Source: Thermococcus sp. (GTDB lineage Archaea > Methanobacteriota_B > Thermococci > Thermococcales > Thermococcaceae). From it: DNA of 64,000 bases. The DNA lies in the NCBI RefSeq assembly GCF_027012695.1, contig NZ_JALUYR010000050.1:16042-80041 (forward strand). The letters run 5' to 3'. Numbering within the stretch: position 1 is the stretch's first letter; each line of letters begins with the position of its first letter. Under the pieces are notes generated by a model. That model had not been told where the DNA came from, made no database searches, and worked only from the letters and a program-made list of their open reading frames with translations. This document shows, in pieces, positions 59,032-64,000 of this stretch. The position numbers and the translations under genes are program-made.

Positions 59032-60060
59032 ATGAGGCTCCTGCTAGTTGGACACTACCCGCCCCACGGAGGGGGTGTTTCCCGGCACCTCGACAACCTC
59101 GTCGGGGAGCTCAGGAAGAGGCACGAGGTTCACGTTCTAACCTACGGTCCGGTGGAACCCAGGGACTTCGAGGTGGATCTGGTTCACCAGGTTCGCGTTC
59201 TTCCGGTTTACGGCCTGCGGGGAACGGGCTTCGCTTTCCTCGGGGCAAGAAAGATAATTGCGCTCCACAGGAGGTTTGAGTTCGACCTGGTTCACGCCCA
59301 CTTCGTTGGAACCACCAGCTACGCGGGGGCTCTTGCGAAGAAAAAACTCGGTTTGCCCCTGGTCATCACGGCCCACGGGAGCGATCTGGAACACACGGCG
59401 AGGCTAACCCTCGGTCGCTTTTACGTGGGGGAAAGCCTCAGGGAGGCCGACGCGGTGATAGCTGTTAGCCACCACCTCGGAAGGCTGGCGCGCTTCCTGG
59501 GTGCCGGGAGGGTTGAGGTCATCCCGAACGGGGTGGGGGGGATGGAGGAGATAAAAGCGGAGAGGCGTTTCATAACGTTCGTGGGGGCCCTCCGGGACTA
59601 CAAGTCCCCCGAAACCTTCCTCCAGCTCGCGAGGTACTTTCCTGGTGAGGAGTTTCTCGTCGTTGGTGACGGCCCCCTGAGGGAATGGCTCGAAGCCAGG
59701 GCTCCGGACAACGTCCACTTCCTCGGGTACAGGAGGGACATCAACGGGATTCTCTCGGCGAGCAGGCTCCTGGTTCTCCCCTCTCTGCGGGAGGGTTTCG
59801 GTCTCGTCGTGCTGGAGGCCAATTCACTGGGAGTGCCCGCCGTTGGAAGGCGTAGGGGTGCGATACCCGAACTCATAAGGGAGGGTAAGAACGGGCTGAC
59901 CTTTGAAGACTTCGAAGAGCTTCTGGATGCTGTGAAAAGGCTTCTTGAACCTAAGGCCAACAGGAAAACCGGTAAAACCGGGCGGAACGTGGCGGCCCTC
60001 TACTCCTGGAAGGCCGTCGCGGAAAAAGTTGAACGACTCTACCGGTCCCTCATGGAATAG
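59032..60060 (+). CDS. GT4-family glycosyltransferase
   Basis: A 342-residue GT-B fold enzyme. The N-terminal GHYPPHGGGVSRHLDNLVGEL and the C-terminal SLREGFGLVVLEANSLGVP (EX7E motif) mark family GT4. It transfers a sugar from a nucleotide donor, probably to a lipid or glycan. Its place next to a secreted surface protein fits cell-surface glycosylation. The mRNA is likely leaderless. Confidence 0.88.
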   Translation: MRLLLVGHYPPHGGGVSRHLDNLVGELRKRHEVHVLTYGPVEPRDFEVDLVHQVRVLPVYGLRGTGFAFLGARKIIALHRRFEFDLVHAHFVGTTSYAGALAKKKLGLPLVITAHGSDLEHTARLTLGRFYVGESLREADAVIAVSHHLGRLARFLGAGRVEVIPNGVGGMEEIKAERRFITFVGALRDYKSPETFLQLARYFPGEEFLVVGDGPLREWLEARAPDNVHFLGYRRDINGILSASRLLVLPSLREGFGLVVLEANSLGVPAVGRRRGAIPELIREGKNGLTFEDFEELLDAVKRLLEPKANRKTGKTGRNVAALYSWKAVAEKVERLYRSLME

Positions 60061-60061
60061 C

Positions 60062-60071
60062 TTTTTTAACG
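60062..60071 (+). promoter_or_regulatory. TATA box of sua5
   Basis: TTTTTTAACG immediately after the glycosyltransferase stop, 31-40 nt before ATG 60102. Confidence 0.5.
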
Positions 60072-60101
60072 GCCCCTTCGGGTTTTTGGTGGGGTGAGGG
60101 T

Positions 60102-61121
60102 ATGACCATAGTGATAAACATGCGAGACGGTGTTGATGGGAGAAAAATCGGGGTGGCTGGGAGGCTCATCCTCGGGGGTGGACTGGTCGCCTTCCCCACC
60201 GAGACGGTCTACGGTCTGGGCGCCGATGCCCTAAACGAGGAGGCGGTGAGGAGGATCTTCAGGGCCAAGGGTCGGCCCGCGGACAATCCTCTCATAGTCC
60301 ACATAGCGGACTTCAGCGATCTAAAGCTCCTTGCCCGGGAGATACCCGAGGAGGCAAGGCTTTTGGCCAGGAAATTCTGGCCCGGCCCCCTGACCCTGGT
60401 CCTTCCCAAAAGCGAGAAGGTACCGTCGGTTACCACAGGAGGGCTTGACACGGTGGCGGTCAGAATGCCGGCCCACGAGATAGCCCTGGCCCTTATACGG
60501 GCCAGCAGGCCGGTAGCGGCACCCTCCGCCAACATAAGCGGGAGGCCGAGCCCGACACTGGCAAAGCACGTGGTGGACGATTTCTATGGGAAGATAGAGG
60601 CCATCATAGATGGGGGAGAGACGCGGGTGGGTGTGGAGTCAACGGTGCTGGACCTGAGCTCTGAGCGGCCCACCCTTCTGAGGCCCGGGGGCCTTCCCCT
60701 CGAGGAGATCGAGAGGGTCATCGGCCCCGTGGAGATCCATCCCGCGGTTAGGGGGAAGGCCACTGACCTGGCAAGGGCCCCGGGAATGAAGTACCGGCAC
60801 TACTCTCCGAACGCCAGGGTCATTGTGGTTGAGGGACCGAGGGAGAGGGTGAGAAAAAAGATCAGGGAGCTGGTGGATGAGTACAGGAAGGGGAACCACC
60901 GCGTTGGGGTCATGGCGACCGAGGAGTTTGAGGCGGACGAGTTCTTCTACCTGGGGCAAACCGTTGAGGAGGTGGCCAGAAACCTTTTCAAGGCCCTGAG
61001 GGAGCTCGACGAAAGGGGGGTTGACGTTATAATCGCCGAGGGCGTTGAGGAGAAGGGCCTGGGTCTTGCCGTCATGAACAGGCTCAGAAAAGCCTCCGGC
61101 TATCACGTGATCAGGGCGTAG
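60102..61121 (+). CDS. sua5: L-threonylcarbamoyladenylate synthase (Sua5)
   Basis: A 339-residue enzyme that makes threonylcarbamoyl-AMP from threonine, bicarbonate and ATP for t6A in tRNA. The YrdC domain (about 15-205: AFPTETVYGLGADA, FRAKGRPADNPLIVH, APSANISGRPSPT) is followed by the Sua5 domain (about 225-339, PGMKYRHYSPNA at its start). The full-length two-domain form is normal in archaea. Cgi121 of the KEOPS complex, which uses the product, is encoded at 32706. Confidence 0.95.
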   Translation: MTIVINMRDGVDGRKIGVAGRLILGGGLVAFPTETVYGLGADALNEEAVRRIFRAKGRPADNPLIVHIADFSDLKLLAREIPEEARLLARKFWPGPLTLVLPKSEKVPSVTTGGLDTVAVRMPAHEIALALIRASRPVAAPSANISGRPSPTLAKHVVDDFYGKIEAIIDGGETRVGVESTVLDLSSERPTLLRPGGLPLEEIERVIGPVEIHPAVRGKATDLARAPGMKYRHYSPNARVIVVEGPRERVRKKIRELVDEYRKGNHRVGVMATEEFEADEFFYLGQTVEEVARNLFKALRELDERGVDVIIAEGVEEKGLGLAVMNRLRKASGYHVIRA

Positions 61122-61127
61122 ACAAAC

Positions 61128-61137
61128 GCTTAAATAT
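61128..61137 (+). promoter_or_regulatory. TATA box of the TPR-protein gene
   Basis: GCTTAAATAT with ACAAAC upstream; expected transcript start near 61161. Confidence 0.5.
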
Positions 61138-61197
61138 CCCGTTGATAAAAGTGACCAGGTCGTGAAGGGGATATAATCAAATGGGGTGAGGGATTTG

Positions 61198-62358
61198 GTG
61201 ACAGCAATGGGACCCGAAGATCTCGAAGAACTTGCGATAAAGAGGATTAACGAGGGAAAGCTGAAGGAGGGACTCAAGCTACTGCTCCGGGCCGCGAGGG
61301 AATACGAGGAGAGAAAGCAGTATCCTGACGCCGCCAGGCTCTACAAGTACCTGGGATACCTGCTGCTGGAGAAAACGGGGCTTGACAAAGCCAGACCCTC
61401 CCTCCTAAAGGCAGCTTACCTGTACATTCACCTCATCGAGGAGGAGTTGTCGAAGCCGGAGGTTGATCTCGATTCCCTGGATGAATACTGCTTCAACGTT
61501 CTCGAGATCTTTGCGACCCTGGGTGATGGTAAGAACCTCGTGAAGTACGCCCAGGAGTTCGCGGCAATCTACGAGGACCTCGGCGACTCCTATCAGGAGG
61601 GTTCGGAGCTTGAGATGGCCATACGCTCCTACGAGTCGGCCTACCGGTATTACCGCCTCGTGGACAGCGTCGAGGCATACAGACGCATGGCCGAAAAGCT
61701 CATAACCCTCTACGGACAGGTTGCCGAAATAAGACTCGAGAAGGGAGACGTTAAAGGGGCCGCGGAGGCCTTCTATCGCCTGGCGTACTTCATACTGGCC
61801 ATCTTCGGCTATGATATCCACTTCATAGAAATGATGGACACCGCTGGCAAGAACTTTGAGAAGGCCAGCAAGATAGCCTACTCCAACGGCGATCTGGACG
61901 AAACCACGAGCAATTTAGTCAGGGCCCAGTACTCCTATCTCCTCGCCAAGAACTTCAACCGCTCGAAGCTGATAGGCATAAACACAGCCAGGATGCTCTA
62001 CCAGGTGATAAGCGCCCACCGCTCCAGGGGAGAAAACGACAGGGCGGCCCTGAAACTCGTGGAGCTCAGCGAGGCTCTGATAGGCGTTGGTAAGATGGAC
62101 GAGGCCATGGAAACATACAAGAGCGCCCTTGACTACGGTGGCGAGCTGGCCTTCCGGGTGAGGATAAGGCTCGCCGTCCTGAAGAGGCACGCAGCCCAGA
62201 ACAGCTCTGAGGAAATCGCGGGGGATATCGAGAACGTAGAGTATTACCTCAACAGAAACAAGGTTGTCAAGGCCCTGGAACTCGCTGAGAAGGCAATGGA
62301 AAGGGAGGAACTGGGTGGAATACTCGAAAAGATACACGAGGCGGAGGGCGTCTACTAG
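61198..62358 (+). CDS. TPR-repeat (SNAP-like) protein
   Basis: A 386-residue all-helical protein. Repeats such as LLLRAAREYEERKQYPDAAR, AIRSYESAYRYYRLVDSVE and AMETYKSALDYGGELAFRV are TPR units, similar to alpha-SNAP-type arrays. It probably is a scaffold for protein interaction in the cytosol. The start is uncertain: GTG 61198 is 7 nt after GGGGTGAGGG; ATG 61207 with GGTGA is the alternative. It is followed convergently by the gene at 62360. Confidence 0.8.
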   Translation: MTAMGPEDLEELAIKRINEGKLKEGLKLLLRAAREYEERKQYPDAARLYKYLGYLLLEKTGLDKARPSLLKAAYLYIHLIEEELSKPEVDLDSLDEYCFNVLEIFATLGDGKNLVKYAQEFAAIYEDLGDSYQEGSELEMAIRSYESAYRYYRLVDSVEAYRRMAEKLITLYGQVAEIRLEKGDVKGAAEAFYRLAYFILAIFGYDIHFIEMMDTAGKNFEKASKIAYSNGDLDETTSNLVRAQYSYLLAKNFNRSKLIGINTARMLYQVISAHRSRGENDRAALKLVELSEALIGVGKMDEAMETYKSALDYGGELAFRVRIRLAVLKRHAAQNSSEEIAGDIENVEYYLNRNKVVKALELAEKAMEREELGGILEKIHEAEGVY

Positions 62359-62359
62359 C

Positions 62360-62782
62360 TCACTGGCTCTTTACCTCAACCCTCGGGATCGGGATGTGGT
62401 ACGGGAGGCGCATCTCCTTCGCCAGGAGCATTAGCAGGGGCGAGACCTCCTTAGTAATGAAGTTCACGACCTCCGCGAAGGTTATCGGGTCTATCTTTTT
62501 CTCGTCCTCCCAGAGGTTGAGGATCTCGTCTATCTTCTCCTTTTGTGGAGGCAGGTAAAGTATCGCACCCTCTATCACTCCCCTGGCGATCTGGGGGTTG
62601 TAGTCAATCTCGTAGCTGAAGAGTATCTCCACACCATTCATTTTTCCGGTGGGGGTTCTTATCTCTCCGAGGCGCATTTCCCTTACCTTGGGCGTGAGCC
62701 TCACCTCTATCTGCCCCTGAACCGGGGCAAGGCTGAGCTTCTCCACTTCGACCTTGGTTATGTTGAATCCGAGTACCGGCAT
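62360..62782 (-). CDS. Conserved protein, unknown function
   Basis: A 140-residue soluble protein (LGFNITKVEVEKLSLAPVQG, FSYEIDYNPQIARGVIEGAI). The N-terminal beta-rich half and a long helix in the C-terminal half may resemble SecB-like chaperones, but I cannot assign a family with confidence. Its stop is 1 nt from the stop of the convergent TPR gene. Confidence 0.65.
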   Translation of the reverse strand: MPVLGFNITKVEVEKLSLAPVQGQIEVRLTPKVREMRLGEIRTPTGKMNGVEILFSYEIDYNPQIARGVIEGAILYLPPQKEKIDEILNLWEDEKKIDPITFAEVVNFITKEVSPLLMLLAKEMRLPYHIPIPRVEVKSQ

Positions 62783-62833
62783 TTTCTTTCACCACACCAA
62801 CTTCACGGGGCCATATAAAACGCTATCGGTAGG

Positions 62834-62842
62834 TCTTTAAAC
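62834..62842 (+). promoter_or_regulatory. TATA-like box of the nucleotidyltransferase gene
   Basis: TCTTTAAAC, 21-29 nt before ATG 62863. A leaderless transcript is expected. Confidence 0.4.
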
Positions 62843-62862
62843 TTCCCCCTGAACTCCAGTTG

Positions 62863-63567
62863 ATGCCCAGGGAGAAGATAGTCAGAATATGGGACGAGGT
62901 GGAGGTGGTTTATCCCCCAAAGAGGTGGCGCTACCTGTGGGAGAAGCGCGAGAAAGCGCTGAAGATAATGGAGAGGTTAGCCCAGTTCGATCCGCTCCTC
63001 TACGGGAGCGTTGCCAGGGGAGACGTCAGGCGGGACAGTGACATCGACATCTTTATCCCTGTGAGGATTCCGAGCTACCTCATCGAGCTGGCCCTTGAGG
63101 ACCTCATACGGAGGAGAAAGATCGTCATGGCAACTCCCTGGCACCTCATCAAGGGCGTCATTGAGATTGACGAGGAGACAACCGTCACCTTCCCCCTCAT
63201 CGAGCCCAATGACAGGGAGCTTGACTTCTACCGCTGGGGAGGTGCTATAGACCTCTGGGGCGTCAAAACGAAGGAGCGCGTTCCCGGGGTGAACAAGAAG
63301 CTCATCCTCATCGTCCCGACGGAGAGGGGCCACATCGAGCGCGAGGTCATTGGTAGGGAGAGCGAGGTCGCGAAAACCCTCGGGGTGAGCGTTGAGGTCG
63401 TTACGGAGCGCGTCCACGTGCTCACGAGGAGGGATAGAATCGGGAGGACAGGGATATACATAAACGAAGAAGTCCCGGACTGGATGAGCTTCGAGGAAGC
63501 GCTTAAAACGATAGCCGACCGCGACCCAAACGTGAGGAGGAAGGTTAGGGAGAGGGGAGGGGTTTAG
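62863..63567 (+). CDS. Nucleotidyltransferase-domain protein
   Basis: A 234-residue protein with the Pol beta-type motif LYGSVARGDVRRDSDIDIF (about 46-64). The C-terminal half has an extended domain of unknown type (VHVLTRRDRIGRTGIYINEE). It is a second, different family from the nucleotidyltransferase at 20156. Substrate unknown. ATG 62863 is preferred over TTG 62860. No Shine-Dalgarno is seen. Confidence 0.75.
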   Translation: MPREKIVRIWDEVEVVYPPKRWRYLWEKREKALKIMERLAQFDPLLYGSVARGDVRRDSDIDIFIPVRIPSYLIELALEDLIRRRKIVMATPWHLIKGVIEIDEETTVTFPLIEPNDRELDFYRWGGAIDLWGVKTKERVPGVNKKLILIVPTERGHIEREVIGRESEVAKTLGVSVEVVTERVHVLTRRDRIGRTGIYINEEVPDWMSFEEALKTIADRDPNVRRKVRERGGV

Positions 63568-63574
63568 CAACCCT

Positions 63575-63800
63575 TATAACCAGATTTGGTCAAAGCGGTT
63601 CAAAAGAAAGCCTGTTTATGAGCTTCTATCCCTGTTCAAGTTTCTCGACACGAACGAATTCGTGTATATTTCCAGGAGATTGGTCGATGAATACGGTCTC
63701 CTTCCCAATGATGCGATGATTGCCGAGGCGGCCCTCTTCCACAAACTTGAGTGCAGAACAACACTCCAATGAGAGATTCTGGAAAGGGTTAAAAGGGAAA
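63575..63800 (+). pseudogene. Decayed PIN-domain (VapC-like) gene, no start and frameshifted
   Basis: An open frame without any start (about 63575-63769) reads FKFLDTNEFVYISRRLVDEYG, then LLPNDAMIAEAALFHKLEC, the middle and end of a PIN-toxin-like domain. The conserved Asp of the LLPNDAMIAE turn remains but the N-terminal Asp-containing strand is gone. TGA at 63770 ends the frame. A +1 shift just before it continues as SNERFWKGLKGKEN, matching the usual PIN ending (D/NxxFxxVxGL). It runs into the serS 3' end at 63807. Confidence 0.7.
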
Positions 63801-63806
63801 GAAAAC

Positions 63807-64000
63807 TCAGTCCTCACAACAGCGCTCCTTCATGCTCGCCGGCAGGATCTCCTTGAAGCCGGTGTACTTCCAAAGCGCCCTCGGGAGCTTTACAATGCCT
63901 TCCTCCGTCTGGTGGTTCTCGAGGATAGCTACGATAGCCCTCGACGTGGCTATCGCCGTTGAGTTGAGCGTGTGGACGAACTTCGGCTTCTCGTGGGTTT
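63807..64000 (-). CDS. serS: Seryl-tRNA synthetase, 3' part
   Basis: The frame is open to the window edge on the minus strand and ends at TGA (63807-63809). The last 64 residues include [19 protein letters not shown] and [19 protein letters not shown], then TGFKEILP. This is the class II motif 3 region of seryl-tRNA synthetase, with the signature Arg. The enzyme charges tRNA-Ser; the start lies outside the window. The C-terminal CCED tail is short. Confidence 0.93.
   Translation of the reverse strand, partial: THEKPKFVHTLNSTAIATSRAIVAILENHQTEEGIVKLPRALWKYTGFKEILPASMKERCCED

Overview
The window is a compact, GC-rich stretch of chromosome from a hyperthermophilic archaeon of the order Thermococcales, most likely a Thermococcus. 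The evidence is an archaeal histone, TFB and TFE, TATA/BRE promoters, GGTGA-type Shine-Dalgarno sites, branched-polyamine synthase (bpsA), archaeal type III RuBisCO, di-myo-inositol-phosphate synthesis genes, Gar1 and C/D-box sRNAs, and a ferredoxin with an Asp cluster ligand. About 80 protein genes, three tRNAs, three C/D-box sRNAs and one pseudogene are supported. I see no insertion sequence, CRISPR array, rRNA or replication origin.

Layout. 1-2.8 kb: end of an Mrp-type Na+/H+ antiporter operon (B, C, E, D). 3.1-8.3 kb: a YeeE/YedE-like transporter with a small membrane partner, a GNAT enzyme, the Mrp/NBP35 Fe-S carrier and a secreted/membrane protein of unknown role. 8.3-13.9 kb: DUF2110 and TFE, a PfkB kinase, an ACT-domain regulator, acylphosphatase, CutA, DUF99, a C/D sRNA and a universal stress protein. 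14-22 kb: gcvT, a DMT transporter, tRNA-Gly, a secreted subtilisin-like protease, a surface repeat protein, a nucleotidyltransferase and bpsA. 22-29 kb: a PP-loop protein, a MIP18/DUF59 protein, ferredoxin, nicotinate phosphoribosyltransferase, a metallo-beta-lactamase-fold protein, a second C/D sRNA, phosphopantothenate synthetase, an XRE regulator and diphthine synthase.

29-41.5 kb: tRNA-Val and tRNA-Pro, an aminotransferase/GDT1/MFS operon, the KEOPS subunit Cgi121, then a cell-division and segregation block (RHH regulator, FtsZ, ParA, RHH partner). It continues with a pyrF/PUA/ribL operon, the two di-myo-inositol-phosphate genes and dph6. 41.5-50.3 kb: a large surface lipoprotein, an ABC exporter, a Mth938-like protein, a Nudix enzyme, a third C/D sRNA, a second PfkB kinase, Gar1, TFB, a phosphoesterase and a histone. 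50.6-64 kb: RuBisCO, Maf, two tiny coiled-coil membrane proteins, a PIN-ATPase-KH protein (PINA type), MinD, asparagine synthase, a cell-wall-binding-repeat protein, a GT4 glycosyltransferase, Sua5, a TPR protein, a nucleotidyltransferase, a decayed PIN-domain gene and the 3' end of serS.

Functional themes. RNA modification and translation fidelity are well represented (Cgi121 and Sua5 for t6A, Dph5 and Dph6 for diphthamide, Gar1, three C/D sRNAs). So are cell division and segregation (FtsZ, ParA, MinD, two RHH proteins), thermoprotection (branched polyamine, di-myo-inositol phosphate, histone) and cell-surface proteins. The most unusual signal is that two of the C/D sRNAs sit between protein genes with the D box (CTGA) running directly into the Shine-Dalgarno of the next gene (CTGAGGTGG). 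One of them also contains the stop codon of the preceding gene. Their RNP assembly and translation of the downstream gene should therefore compete.
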